Of a DNA stretch of 64,000 bases, positions 50,859-60,656 are shown piece after piece (the first letter of the stretch is position 1; every line of letters begins with the position of its first letter). The position numbers and the translations under genes were made by a program. Source of the stretch: Amantichitinum ursilacus. Lineage in GTDB: Bacteria > Pseudomonadota > Gammaproteobacteria > Burkholderiales > Chitinibacteraceae. The notes beneath the pieces were generated by a model that was given only the letters and a program-made list of their open reading frames with translations, did not search any database and was not told the DNA's origin. The stretch spans positions 248,001 through 312,000 of the forward strand of contig NZ_LAQT01000007.1 of the NCBI RefSeq assembly GCF_001294205.1, in the 5' to 3' direction.

Positions 50859-51740
50859 ATGGACCGTTTGCGCGGTATGGAGGTATTTGTTGCGGTGGTC
50901 GAAAGCGGCAGCCTCAGCAAAGCAGCCGAGCAATTCGAAATCTCGGCGGTTATGGTGGGCAAACATATCCGGCAACTGGAAACCCATCTGGGCGCGCGGC
51001 TATTGCAACGTAGTACCCGGCGACAAAGCCTCACCGACGCGGGCGCCGCATTTTTTGCCCATTGCCGCACCGTGCTGGAAGAAGTGCGCCGCGCTGAACT
51101 GGCCGTCGAAAGCCTGCAGGCCACCCCACAAGGCACATTGCGAATCAGCGCGCCCACTACGTTGGGCAGTTGGATCATTGCGCCGCTATTGGCCGATTTT
51201 TTGCGCGCCCATCCGCAAGTCAATGCCGAACTGGTGCTCAGCGACAGTCGCGCCGATTTAATCAAAGAGCGGTTTGATATTGCCGTGCGCATTGGCGAAT
51301 TGGGTTCGGACGAATTGGTGGCACGCCCAATGGGCGCGTATCGCATGGTGATTGCGGCGGCGCCCGATTATCTGGCGCGGTTTGGCACGCCGCATTCGTT
51401 GGCGGATTTAGCGCAGCATCGCTGCTTGAGCCATCTGGCGTGGAGTAATCGCAATGCGTGGCAATTAAACGATACGGCGGGTGCGGGCGCATGGCCCGCA
51501 GAGAGCCGTTTTACCGCCAATGATGGCAATGCATTGCGCCTCGCCGCCTTGCGCGGTGCGGGTTTGATTTTGCAGCCCGCCGTATTGTTGGCCAACGATA
51601 TTGCCGCAGGCCGACTCACACCGGTATTGGCAGATTATTTGCCGCCAGCGCGGCCTATCCATCTGGTGTATTTGCCAGACAGCCAGCCGCGCCCCAAATT
51701 AACCAGCTTTGTGGCCTTTATGCTGCAACATCCGCTTTAG
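50859..51740 (+). CDS. LysR-family transcriptional regulator
   Basis: A 293-aa regulator with the N-terminal winged HTH (MDRLRGMEVFVAVVESGSLSKAAEQFEISAVMVGKHIRQLE) and a C-terminal effector-binding domain with TLGSWIIAPLLADFLRAHPQV. It sits divergently from the SDR gene with a 106-bp shared upstream region, the common layout for a LysR and its target. The effector is unknown. Confidence 0.92.
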   Translation: MDRLRGMEVFVAVVESGSLSKAAEQFEISAVMVGKHIRQLETHLGARLLQRSTRRQSLTDAGAAFFAHCRTVLEEVRRAELAVESLQATPQGTLRISAPTTLGSWIIAPLLADFLRAHPQVNAELVLSDSRADLIKERFDIAVRIGELGSDELVARPMGAYRMVIAAAPDYLARFGTPHSLADLAQHRCLSHLAWSNRNAWQLNDTAGAGAWPAESRFTANDGNALRLAALRGAGLILQPAVLLANDIAAGRLTPVLADYLPPARPIHLVYLPDSQPRPKLTSFVAFMLQHPL

Positions 51741-53668
51741 CCATAGGTGGACTCGGGCACCGTTTGTTTCAGCCACACCTGCATCGGCCCCGCCGCGCGA
51801 TTGTGCCAGGCGTAATACGGAATGGCGGTTAATTGCACATCGCGCGCCGACTGCCAACCGCTGCCACCCTGCTCCTGATACAAGGCGTTATTCCAGCGCC
51901 GCTCCGGCATAGGCAAACGCCCCAACAAGCGCAATACCACCACGCCATCAAGCAATTCAGGCTCCCAATCAATCGCGCTATCGTGGCCAGTCGGCAGTTC
52001 AATATCGAGTAATGAAACGCCGGGATGATCGGCCGCCTCAACGCAATACAGCAACGGCCCGCGCATTAACGCCACGCGGCCGGCGTTTTCCAGTACATGC
52101 GGATGGCTTTGCATGACGCGCACCGGCATGGGCAGAGAAATACGAATACGATCACCCGGTTGCCATACGCGTTGCAGTTTTAAATATTGGCCCGCTTCAA
52201 TTTCATGGGCTTCGGCTTTTCCATTAATGCTGACGCTGGCTTGCGGTCCTGCCCACGTCGGTATCCGCAGCATCAAATCAAAGCGATGACTGGCGTCGAC
52301 GGTGATTTCAATATCGCCATCCCATGGATAGCGGGTCTTTTGAGTCAGGCCGACGCGCCATCCCTCCAGATCGATATCGGCCGTATTGTCGGCATATAAA
52401 TGCACCCAGATTGCGCCGGGGCTGGTGCTGTAAACCGAGCCGCTTAATGCGGCGATTGTGCGCGCCACATTGGGCGGGCAGCAGGCGCATTCGTACCAGG
52501 TCTGGCGGCTGTGGCTGCCGTCATTAGCCAATGGATTGACATAGAAATAGCGTTTTCCATCCAGCGACCAGCCCGGCAGCATTGCGTTATACAGCGTGTG
52601 CTCGATCAGCTCGGCATATTGCGCATCGCCGGTGGCGGCCAGCATGCGCTGATTCCACATCATGCTGCCGATAGCGGCGCAGGTTTCGGTATAGGCCTGT
52701 GCATTGGGCAATTCGTAATCCGCGCCCAGCGCTTCGCCGTGATGGCGCGAACCCAATCCACCCGAGATATAAATCTGGTGCGCCTGCATATGCCGCCACA
52801 ATTGCGTCAGCGTTTGCAGCAAGGACGGATCGCCGGTTTCAAGAAATACATCGGCCGCGCCCGAGTTGTAATACAGCGCGCGCACCGCATGCCCCGCCAT
52901 GGCATTCAACTTGCGCAATGGCGCGTGATCCTGAAAATACTCCAGACCAAACCAGCCGCCTTTTAACTGGCCATAACCGCGCGCATCAATAAAGTGTTCA
53001 GCCTGGCGCAAATAGGCGGCATTGCCGGTTTCGCGATACAACTCCACCAGCGCCAGCTCGATTTCTTCGTGACCATCTATGCCCGGATTCTTGCCCTCCA
53101 CCACGCTGCCAAATACCGCGCAAATCAGATCAGCAAAACGGATCGCCACATTCAACAGGCGGCGATTTCCCTGGGTGCGATGGTGCGCCACAGCGGCCTG
53201 CAATAAATGGCCCGCACAATACAATTCGTGGTTGTCGCGCAAATTGCTCCAGCGTTCATCGGCGCGCTCCACTGCATACCAGGTATTCAGATAACCGTCG
53301 GCGCATTGTGCGGCTTCAATCAAATCCAGTACCAGATCCAGCTTTTCCTGCAAACGCGGCGAAGGTTCGACGGCCAATACCCAGCAGACCGCCTCAATCC
53401 ACTTATAAACGTCGGTATCGTTAAATACCTTGCCGCGAAACGGGCCCATATCCGGGTTCTGTAGACGGCGGAAATTATCCAGATTGCCCCATTCCTCCAG
53501 CTGCTCAAACTGGGTTAACAAAGACACGCGCGCATTGCGCGCCTGGCGCGGCCCCCAGAATTGCCCGCCCAGCGTAACCGCCAATGGTGAAACCGGTAAT
53601 AACCTGGCAAACGGGCTGCTGGCCAGATTGATTGCGCGAGGGCGTGCAGCTTGCTGTAGAAGATTCAT
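51737..53668 (-). CDS. GH127-family beta-L-arabinofuranosidase-like glycosidase
   Basis: A 643-aa retaining glycosidase of family GH127 (DUF1680). By comparison with the known Bifidobacterium HypBA1, the expected acid/base Glu is Glu312, zinc ligands are Glu328 and Cys330 in YTETCAAIG, and Cys396-Cys397 in ECACCPPN, with Cys396 the likely nucleophile. The spacings fit. No signal peptide, so it acts in the cytoplasm on an imported oligosaccharide. Its 3' end overlaps the LysR gene by 4 bp, and upstream are two ABC permease genes of the same strand (21 bp away). The substrate may be arabinofuranosyl-sugar but is not proven. Confidence 0.93.
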   Translation of the reverse strand: MNLLQQAARPRAINLASSPFARLLPVSPLAVTLGGQFWGPRQARNARVSLLTQFEQLEEWGNLDNFRRLQNPDMGPFRGKVFNDTDVYKWIEAVCWVLAVEPSPRLQEKLDLVLDLIEAAQCADGYLNTWYAVERADERWSNLRDNHELYCAGHLLQAAVAHHRTQGNRRLLNVAIRFADLICAVFGSVVEGKNPGIDGHEEIELALVELYRETGNAAYLRQAEHFIDARGYGQLKGGWFGLEYFQDHAPLRKLNAMAGHAVRALYYNSGAADVFLETGDPSLLQTLTQLWRHMQAHQIYISGGLGSRHHGEALGADYELPNAQAYTETCAAIGSMMWNQRMLAATGDAQYAELIEHTLYNAMLPGWSLDGKRYFYVNPLANDGSHSRQTWYECACCPPNVARTIAALSGSVYSTSPGAIWVHLYADNTADIDLEGWRVGLTQKTRYPWDGDIEITVDASHRFDLMLRIPTWAGPQASVSINGKAEAHEIEAGQYLKLQRVWQPGDRIRISLPMPVRVMQSHPHVLENAGRVALMRGPLLYCVEAADHPGVSLLDIELPTGHDSAIDWEPELLDGVVVLRLLGRLPMPERRWNNALYQEQGGSGWQSARDVQLTAIPYYAWHNRAAGPMQVWLKQTVPESTYG

Positions 53669-53689
53669 AGCGACATTCCTGGAGTGGGG

Positions 53690-54616
53690 TCAGGCCTTGA
53701 CGGCGCCGGCAATCAAGCCGTGGATATAAAACCGTTGCAGCAATAAAAACAGAAAGGCGCAGGGCAGAATGCTGATGCTGATACCGGCTTGCATCACACC
53801 CCAATTAACCCCGCCCATAAATTGCGATTGCGCGCTTTGCAACAGCACCGGCAAAGTGAATTTATCGGCGTCGGTAATCAGCACCAGTGCCACCAGCAAT
53901 TCATTCCACGCGGTAAAAAAGGCAAATAAAGCGACGGTAACAATGCCCGGCGTCACCACCGGCAACATCACGCGCCAAAGTGTGCTGACCACATTGCAGC
54001 CATCCAGCGTCGCGGCTTCTTCCAGCTCGCGCGGCACGCAATCAAAGGAATTGCGCATCATGAAAATGGAAAACGGTAACTGGAATGTGCTGTAGACCAG
54101 CGCCAGCCCCAGCAAAGAATTATGCAAATGCAGCACATTCAGCAAAATAAACAGCGGCGTCAGAATGGACTGGAACGGAATCATCATCGTGGCCAGCACC
54201 AACATAAACACCACGCTTTTATAGGGAAAACGAAAGCGGCTAAAACCATATCCGCCCAATACCGATAACACCGTCACCCCGATGACGGTCATCAAGCTCA
54301 CGCAAGTGCTATTCCATAAATAACGCCCGATGCCGACGCCCACATCGGTTAATGCGGCGTAGTTTTGCCACGAGAAATGCGAAGGCCAGAAAGTGGGCGG
54401 CGAAGCGGACGCTTCTGCGGCCGGTTTGAATGAAGTCAGCACCGACCAGAAAATCGGAAACAAAAACAAAACCATCACGCCGCTGGCAAAGGTCAGCAAT
54501 AAAATTCGCCCCCACGGCCAATGCCGGCTGGCCTGAGCTGTGGGCTCGACCGGGGCGGAATGGGCAGGCGGCGCGGTAGAGGGGAAATCATCGAGCGTTA
54601 AAGTCGGTTGCGACAT
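53690..54616 (-). CDS. Sugar ABC transporter permease (MalG type)
   Basis: A 308-aa inner-membrane permease with six helices and the EAA-type loop (ELEEAATLDGCNVVSTLWRVMLPVVTPGIV). The N-terminal 30 residues are a soluble Pro/Ser-rich extension. It pairs with the permease upstream, 15 bp away. Confidence 0.93.
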   Translation of the reverse strand: MSQPTLTLDDFPSTAPPAHSAPVEPTAQASRHWPWGRILLLTFASGVMVLFLFPIFWSVLTSFKPAAEASASPPTFWPSHFSWQNYAALTDVGVGIGRYLWNSTCVSLMTVIGVTVLSVLGGYGFSRFRFPYKSVVFMLVLATMMIPFQSILTPLFILLNVLHLHNSLLGLALVYSTFQLPFSIFMMRNSFDCVPRELEEAATLDGCNVVSTLWRVMLPVVTPGIVTVALFAFFTAWNELLVALVLITDADKFTLPVLLQSAQSQFMGGVNWGVMQAGISISILPCAFLFLLLQRFYIHGLIAGAVKA

Positions 54617-54631
54617 GGCGATCTCCTTGCG

Positions 54632-55510
54632 TCAATCGTCGCTGCGCAGCAAATAAAGCTGCACAAAACTCATGACGATTAAAATCAGCAACAGCACCAC
54701 CGACATGGCTGAGGCATAGCCGACTCTGGAATAGGTGAATGCGGCGCGATAAATCCAGAACACCACCGGGATGGTGCTGTTTTGCGGCCCGCCGTGCGTC
54801 ATGATGTAAAACTGATCAAATGCCAGATAAGACCCGATGACCGAAACCGTTAATGCCAGCGCAAAGGTCTGGCGCATCAACGGCAAGGTGATATAGCGCA
54901 ATTGATGCCAGCGGTTAGCCCCATCAATGCGTGCCGCTTCGTATAAATCTTCGGGGATGGCCTGCATCCCCACCAACAGCAGCACCATGGTAAAACCGGT
55001 CATTTTCCAGGTGACCATGGCGACAATCGACAGCAATGCGCTATTGGCGCTATCAAACCATTGCACCGGTTCATCAATTAAATGCAATTGCATCAAAATA
55101 GCGCTGAATATCCCCACCTGGTCGTTATACAACCAGACCCATAACAGACTGGCCGCACTCATGCCGATGACCACGGGCAAGAAATACGCGGTGCGAAACA
55201 GACCGGATAAACGCCCCGGCTGTTGCACCACCAATGCCAGAATGAACGCGGCAATAAACAAGGCGGGCGTAACCAGCAAGGTGTAGCGCGTGGTAAACCA
55301 CAGACTGTCCCAAAAGGAAGCGTCTTGCAGCAATTGCACATAATTAGCCAGGCCGCTAAAACTGCGCGGACCGAATAATGGCCAGTCGTGCAAAGACATC
55401 CACAAAGTCATGGCCAAAGGTACAAAGAAAAACACGGCAATCATGGCCAGGCACGGCGCAACAAACAAACCACCGGCAATGGCCTGACGGCGAGACAAAC
55501 TGGCAATCAT
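54632..55510 (-). CDS. Sugar ABC transporter permease (MalF type)
   Basis: A 292-aa inner-membrane permease with the EAA loop DLYEAARIDGANRWHQLRYITLPLM. Partner of the downstream permease. No ATPase gene is in this locus, so a shared MsmK/MalK-type ATPase elsewhere is needed. Confidence 0.93.
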   Translation of the reverse strand: MIASLSRRQAIAGGLFVAPCLAMIAVFFFVPLAMTLWMSLHDWPLFGPRSFSGLANYVQLLQDASFWDSLWFTTRYTLLVTPALFIAAFILALVVQQPGRLSGLFRTAYFLPVVIGMSAASLLWVWLYNDQVGIFSAILMQLHLIDEPVQWFDSANSALLSIVAMVTWKMTGFTMVLLLVGMQAIPEDLYEAARIDGANRWHQLRYITLPLMRQTFALALTVSVIGSYLAFDQFYIMTHGGPQNSTIPVVFWIYRAAFTYSRVGYASAMSVVLLLILIVMSFVQLYLLRSDD

Positions 55511-55528
55511 GACGCTCCCCCGAGGGAT

Positions 55529-55552
55529 GCCACCCGCACCAAGGCGGGTGGC
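55529..55552 (-). terminator. Stem-loop between binding protein and permease genes
   Basis: Arms gccacccgc and gcgggtggc, six-base loop, no T-run. Typical of processing or attenuation that leaves the binding protein more abundant than the permeases. Confidence 0.5.
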
Positions 55553-55564
55553 GCATTACGCGGA

Positions 55565-56809
55565 TTATTTGCTGCTGAGAATTTCGTTAAAGCGCGTTTG
55601 GGCTTTTTTGACCGCGGCATTGACGTCGCCACCATAAACGGCGTCTTGCACCAGCGTGGCCCACGGGCCGTTATTGTCGTTAATCAATTGCGGAAACTTG
55701 TCGCTATAGGGGGCCTGGCCTGCGCTAAACGCATCAAAGGCAATCTTTAAACGCGGATCATCTTTGTAATAAGCCGGCCCCAGATCAGAGCGCACCGGAA
55801 TGCTGCCGTTTTTGGCAAAGTATTCGGTTTGCACCGCATCGCTAAGACACCACGTCATGAATTGATAGGCCACGTCGGCGTGTTTGCTGCCTTTGGGTAT
55901 CGCAATGGAATCGCCGCCTGCAAAGCTGCCGGTACCGCCTTTTTCACCCGGGAATGGCGTGATGCCGAAGTCTATTTCCGGGTGTTCGCGTTTCAGCAAA
56001 CCAATGGCAAATGCGCCGGTGCCGACCATGCCCACTTTGCCGGTCAAAAAGGTATTGATGAAATTCTGCCCGTTATCGGTTTTGGAACCCGCGGAAATCT
56101 GCCCACTACTCCACATGCGGTGATAAAACTCAAGCGCGTCTTTTACCTGTGGTTTATCCAGTGTGGCGGTTTTGCCATCGGCGCTAAGTATGTCGCCGCC
56201 CGAGGCCCAGATATAGGGTGCAAAGGTAAAGATCTGGCAGCCGCCACATGCGCCAGAGAAATAAAAGCCTTTAACGCCCCCACCCAATGCGGTGATCTTT
56301 TTGGCATTAGCCTCAATCGTGGCCCAGTCTTTGGGCGGATTGTTGGGGTCCAGCCCGGCCTTCTTGTACAGGCCTTTGTTGTACAACAGCACGGATCCTT
56401 CTGCACTGAATGGCAAGGCATATTGGCGGCCATTGGCATTGGCCAGACGCATATGCGCTTTCGACAAGGTATTGGCAAATGGCAGCGCTTTGGCCTTATC
56501 GGTGATATCCGTCAACTGCCCGGCTTTAGCTAATTGCGGCACATAAATCAGATCGACCGCCAGAATATCCGGCACATTGCCCGATGCGGCCGCGGTGCCG
56601 AATTTGGTAATGAAATCATCATTGGGAATGACGGTCAGGCTGATTTGCTCTTTATGGCTGCCATTCCATGCCTTCACCAATGGCTGCGCCACCGCTGAAT
56701 CCTGCATGCGTACCCAGAATGTCACATTGTCATCCGCCTGCGCCCAGGCAGAAGCCAGCATCAGCAGGCTTGCGCCCAGTTGCAGCGTTGCCCTTCCAGA
56801 GAAATTCAT
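55565..56809 (-). CDS. ABC sugar-binding protein (family 1 solute-binding protein)
   Basis: A 414-aa periplasmic binding protein with a Sec signal peptide (MNFSGRATLQLGASLLMLASAWAQA). Seen: DILAVDLIYVPQLAKAGQLTDI, YALPFSAEGSVLLYNKGLYKKAGLDP and DSIAIPKGSKHADVAYQFMTWC, all typical of the sugar-binding SBP cluster. Cys-Gly-Gly-Cys around residue 190 (ACGGCQIF) may form a disulfide. ATG 56809 has ggag 7 bases upstream. First gene of the operon. Confidence 0.94.
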   Translation of the reverse strand: MNFSGRATLQLGASLLMLASAWAQADDNVTFWVRMQDSAVAQPLVKAWNGSHKEQISLTVIPNDDFITKFGTAAASGNVPDILAVDLIYVPQLAKAGQLTDITDKAKALPFANTLSKAHMRLANANGRQYALPFSAEGSVLLYNKGLYKKAGLDPNNPPKDWATIEANAKKITALGGGVKGFYFSGACGGCQIFTFAPYIWASGGDILSADGKTATLDKPQVKDALEFYHRMWSSGQISAGSKTDNGQNFINTFLTGKVGMVGTGAFAIGLLKREHPEIDFGITPFPGEKGGTGSFAGGDSIAIPKGSKHADVAYQFMTWCLSDAVQTEYFAKNGSIPVRSDLGPAYYKDDPRLKIAFDAFSAGQAPYSDKFPQLINDNNGPWATLVQDAVYGGDVNAAVKKAQTRFNEILSSK

Positions 56810-56872
56810 GATGGAACTCCGTTTTCGAGGGATATGTGCCATCGGGGTCGACGGCATGTAGTTCTGGCGGCA

Positions 56873-56900
56873 ATACTACAGCGCCAAAGCCGACCCACAA
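56873..56900 (-). promoter_or_regulatory. Possible promoter of the sugar-uptake operon
   Basis: Minus strand: TTGTGG (56895-56900), 16-base spacer, TAGTAT (56873-56878), in the gap shared with the AraC gene. Weak match only. Confidence 0.3.
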
Positions 56901-57017
56901 GCGGCGAAAACGGCACAAAACAGGACGATTCCGACTTGATGCGACGCAGCGAAGCGCAGTTTTACGCCGCCATCCTTCGCGATATGGACAAATCAGACAC
57001 CAATAAGGACGCAACCG

Positions 57018-57830
57018 ATGTTGCACTTTGATCCCACGCTGGGCGTGCAGGCGCATAACGGCGGTTTGTTTGTGGCGGCCAGTGCCCATTGGCGCCATCC
57101 CGAACGCAAACTGGCGTCTTACGAGCTGGTTTTTGTAAAAGAAGGCGTGCTGTATCTGACCGAAGCGGGCGAAGAATTCGAAGTCCGGCCCGGCGAAGCG
57201 CTGTTGTTGTGGCCAGGCCGACTACATCGGGGGCACCGCCCGGCCAGCCGCGATCTGAAATTTTATTGGGTGCATTTCACGCTGGATGCGCCTGCGGCTG
57301 ACGTCGGATTGCATGCGCGCCAACATGCCAGCGTGGCGCGCCCTGATCATCTGACCGCGCTATTCCGACGCCTTCTGGATGATCAGGAATTATTTGGCGC
57401 GCGCTCGGCCACGTTGAGTTTGCTATTGATGCTGATGCTGTGCGAACTGGCGCGTTCCGGCGTTTCGGCGCGCGCCCCGGATAGCCGCCCGGCCGCATTG
57501 GCCGGCAAAGCGGAAGTGGTCATCCAGACCAAATTTCAGGATGCAATCAGCGCATCCAGTATCGCCACTGAATTGCGCTGCAATCCTGATTATCTGGGCC
57601 GGGTATTTCGGGCTGAATATGGCAAAACGGTCACCGACGCCATTAATGAACGCCGCATCCGCCATGCCTGCGCTTTATTGGCCGAAACCCGCAGCGGCAT
57701 TGACGATATCGCCCGCCAGTGCGGCTTTGCCGATACCGCGTATTTCCGCCGGATGTTTAAACGACTGCAGGGCATGACGCCGGGGGGATTTCGCATGCTG
57801 CATACGCGTACGCATATCAATCATGGCTAG
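57018..57830 (+). CDS. AraC-family transcriptional regulator
   Basis: A 270-aa regulator with a cupin-like sensor half (ELVFVKEGVLYLTEAGEEFEVRPGEALLLWPGRLHRG) and two C-terminal HTH motifs (ISASSIATELRCNPDYLGRVFRAEYGKTVTDAINERRI; GIDDIARQCGFADTAYFRRMFKRLQGMTPGGFR). Divergent from the binding-protein operon and probably its sugar-responsive activator. Its 3' end overlaps the serine hydrolase gene by 14 bp, convergent. Confidence 0.92.
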   Translation: MLHFDPTLGVQAHNGGLFVAASAHWRHPERKLASYELVFVKEGVLYLTEAGEEFEVRPGEALLLWPGRLHRGHRPASRDLKFYWVHFTLDAPAADVGLHARQHASVARPDHLTALFRRLLDDQELFGARSATLSLLLMLMLCELARSGVSARAPDSRPAALAGKAEVVIQTKFQDAISASSIATELRCNPDYLGRVFRAEYGKTVTDAINERRIRHACALLAETRSGIDDIARQCGFADTAYFRRMFKRLQGMTPGGFRMLHTRTHINHG

Positions 57831-59310
57831 CGGGGTGTAATGCCGCTGTTTGCAGCGTGCCTTCCCACGCTGCGGCGACATCTTTGAAATCGATATGCAC
57901 ATGGTTGCCGTTAAAACTGAAAATATAGGTGATCGGCCAACCTTGTCGTATTACGACCTGTTCGATTTCCAGCGTTTTTGCATCGCGCCAATGCGCCCGG
58001 AATGACAACGGCGATTGCGGGTCGTCCGATTGGCGCCAGGTGCCGTCAATATTAGCCACAAACTGGCGCTGCCCCGGTGCTGTTCCCTGCCACGTCTGGC
58101 TGACCGTCATCTGGTCTGGGGCAAAATCAAAACGGAAACTGCCTGCCGGTTTGCCTGCCTCGGTTAGCGTGATCAGCTTGCCGTTCAATTCGGCTTCCAG
58201 TGGCGAATGCGACGGGCTTTGCGGCGCAGGATGAAGCAGTTGCGCAATACGGGCATTCAATTTGTTCAGGGCTGCGGCATTGTCAGGCAATACATCCTGC
58301 GTATTGGGCTGAATAAAATACTGCACCAGCGCATTGAAATCTGGCTCTTGCGCGTATTTAAACGCGTAGCGCCGCGAGGTAATCACCATGGAAATATCGT
58401 AGCGGGGCAGCACGGCAATATATTGACCACCGCCGCCTCTCGCCACATACCATTCGCGATTGCGCGTGGTCCACCATTGCGCCCCATAAAAGTCATCAAG
58501 CGGGCTGTCGGGTGTAACCGGGTATAGCGGCGCAGTGGCGTAATCCACCCAAGCGCGAGGGATTAACTGCTGGCCCGCATATTGGCCGTGCTGCCGATAT
58601 AACTCGGCAAATGCCATCAAATCGGTTGGCAATGCATAAATGCCACGTGATCCGTTAACGTGGCCCTGCGCGTCCTTGTCCCATTCCACCGGTGCAAAGC
58701 CCAAAGGCGTAAACAACTTTTGCTGCGCGTAGTCGGCAAAAGGCATACCTACAGCCCGGGATACCATCAGGCTGATCAAATGGGAGCCACCGCTGTTGTA
58801 ATTCCACTTACCCACCAATTCAGGCGCGCGCGCATGCTGCAAGACGTAACGTCCCGCGTCCTGCGCAATGTGCATTTGCGCCAGTTCTTTCGGATCGTCA
58901 CCCCAGAGCAAGCCGGATTGCATGCCCAGTAATTGCCGGAGCGTAATGGCCCGCGCGTTGGGCAGATCGGCATATTGCGGCAAGACCTTGGCGACGGTGT
59001 CATCCAGCGATAATTTGCCCTCGGCAATGGCCAGCCCGGCCAGGGTGGAGGTAAAGCTTTTGGTCGCCGAATTAATCTGATGCGCAATGCCCGGATTAAA
59101 CGGCGCGACATAGGCTTCCAATACCAGTTTGCCGTGCCGCGCCATCAATACGCTGTCGGTATCAAAGCCATTGCCCTGCAAGTAATCGAGCATGCGCAGC
59201 AATCGGTCCGAATCCAGCCCCTGCGATTCCGGGGTAGCTTTGGGCAAATCCACGGCGTAGCCATTTGCCGTACACAATGCGCCAAGCGCCAATGCAAACC
59301 AGCGGATCAT
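57817..59310 (-). CDS. Beta-lactamase-fold serine hydrolase (class C-like)
   Basis: A 497-aa secreted protein with a signal peptide (MIRWFALALGALCTANGYA). The nucleophile motif Ser81-Ala-Thr-Lys84 and Tyr171-Asn-Ser are visible; the third motif is not obvious (ARGGGGQYI is a candidate). A C-terminal domain of about 120 residues follows (lipocalin-like DUF3471-type by position, inferred). Role unknown; such proteins include esterases and peptidases. ATG 59310 begins the signal sequence; the upstream ATG at 59355 adds 15 residues. Confidence 0.86.
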   Translation of the reverse strand: MIRWFALALGALCTANGYAVDLPKATPESQGLDSDRLLRMLDYLQGNGFDTDSVLMARHGKLVLEAYVAPFNPGIAHQINSATKSFTSTLAGLAIAEGKLSLDDTVAKVLPQYADLPNARAITLRQLLGMQSGLLWGDDPKELAQMHIAQDAGRYVLQHARAPELVGKWNYNSGGSHLISLMVSRAVGMPFADYAQQKLFTPLGFAPVEWDKDAQGHVNGSRGIYALPTDLMAFAELYRQHGQYAGQQLIPRAWVDYATAPLYPVTPDSPLDDFYGAQWWTTRNREWYVARGGGGQYIAVLPRYDISMVITSRRYAFKYAQEPDFNALVQYFIQPNTQDVLPDNAAALNKLNARIAQLLHPAPQSPSHSPLEAELNGKLITLTEAGKPAGSFRFDFAPDQMTVSQTWQGTAPGQRQFVANIDGTWRQSDDPQSPLSFRAHWRDAKTLEIEQVVIRQGWPITYIFSFNGNHVHIDFKDVAAAWEGTLQTAALHPASHD

Positions 59311-59521
59311 CACATTCTTTGGAGTAACGAGGTGCTGCCCACTATAGGCATGCATTTTTGATAAGGCAAAACCCTTATTCGGTATTGGCCGTGCCGCGCC
59401 AACGTAGGCTCTCTTCCCAACTTGCCGTCAGCATCCGCCGCAATCCGCAGTTGCGTTACACCGCTGCCCTAATATCAAAGTTAGCCTTGGTTTTTAATCA
59501 GATAAACAGAGCGAGGATGCG

Positions 59522-60610
59522 GTGGCGCGAGGGCGGCGGTGGGTTTGGTGGAGCGGCGTAACGCTATTGGTGATTGCCATGCTGGGCGTGGGCGGCTGGT
59601 ATTTGTATTTGTGGGAGCTCAAGCAGCATGTGATTGCCGCATTGGGCACCACGGGCACCGCCGAGCGCATCGAAACCGGCTGGTCCACCGTGACACTGAC
59701 AAATGTGCGTTTGCGCGCCACCGAAGATTGGCCGGAAGGCGATACGTTTCGCGCGCGTGAGGTAGTTTTTGATTTTGACCCGGATGCGTTATTGCACCGG
59801 CAATTGCATATCCAGCAAGTGAATGTGCGTGGCTACTATCTGGCGGTGCGCCGCACGCCCGAGAAAAAAATCGCGCTATTGCCCAATCTGAAACGCCCGG
59901 ATAGCGATGCGGCCGCGCCCAATAGCCGCGCCAAGCTGATCGACCATGTGGTGTTTGATGATGGCGATGTGGCTTTCTTTGATGAAGCCATCCGCAAACC
60001 CGCCTACAAGATCACGGTAAAACAAGTGCATGCCACGGTGGACCATCTGCAGCCGCCCGCCTTTACCGAACCCTTCCAGCTGGATTTAACCGGCAAATTG
60101 CCGGGCAAAGGCCGCGAAGGCACGGTGAAGTTTGCGGGCTGGATCAACAAATCAACCAGTGATTCGCAAAGCAAAACCGTGTTAACCAATGTCGATATCG
60201 CCGCGCTTGATCCGTATTTGCTGAAAAAAGCCAATACGCTGCCGGATCTTAAAAATGGCGTAATCGATCTGAATCTGGATGCCACGGTTAAAGACAAACA
60301 GATCAAGGCGCATGGCGCGTTTACATTGCGCAATCTGGAACCGGTTAAAGAGCCCGGCTTGCATCCGATCAAGGCTTTGCTGCGTTTGCCCGAAAAGGCC
60401 GAGCTGGCCGCATTAAAAGACGACAAAGGCCAGATCACGCTCAATTACGAAGTCAGCGGCAATCTGCATCAGCCCAAATTTGCGCTGACCGATAGCCTGC
60501 CCAAAAAAATGGCCGGAGGATTGCCGAAAGTATTGGGTACGGGAGTTGAAAAAGCCGGCAGCGCGGTCAAGAAAACCTCCGATACCTTGCTGGATTTGAT
60601 TACGCCGTAA
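59522..60610 (+). CDS. AsmA/DUF748-like membrane-anchored protein
   Basis: A 362-aa protein starting with GTG, having one N-terminal membrane helix (VWWSGVTLLVIAMLGVGGWYLYLW) and a long beta-rich periplasmic region with AsmA/DUF748-like repeats (LLHRQLHIQQVNVRGYYLAVRRTPEKKIALLPNL; VVFDDGDVAFFDEAIRKPAYKITVKQVHATVD). AsmA-like proteins are linked to lipid transport between membranes. The assignment is by pattern only. Confidence 0.75.
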   Translation: MARGRRWVWWSGVTLLVIAMLGVGGWYLYLWELKQHVIAALGTTGTAERIETGWSTVTLTNVRLRATEDWPEGDTFRAREVVFDFDPDALLHRQLHIQQVNVRGYYLAVRRTPEKKIALLPNLKRPDSDAAAPNSRAKLIDHVVFDDGDVAFFDEAIRKPAYKITVKQVHATVDHLQPPAFTEPFQLDLTGKLPGKGREGTVKFAGWINKSTSDSQSKTVLTNVDIAALDPYLLKKANTLPDLKNGVIDLNLDATVKDKQIKAHGAFTLRNLEPVKEPGLHPIKALLRLPEKAELAALKDDKGQITLNYEVSGNLHQPKFALTDSLPKKMAGGLPKVLGTGVEKAGSAVKKTSDTLLDLITP

Positions 60611-60629
60611 CGCCAACGCCACGGCGTAA
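60600..60629. terminator. Inverted repeat after AsmA-like gene
   Basis: Arms ttacgccgt and acggcgtaa with a 12-base loop, straddling the stop codon of the AsmA-like gene and facing the convergent small-protein gene. No T-run. Confidence 0.35.
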
Positions 60630-60656
60630 TCGATGCCGGATTAACTGCCCGCCGAC

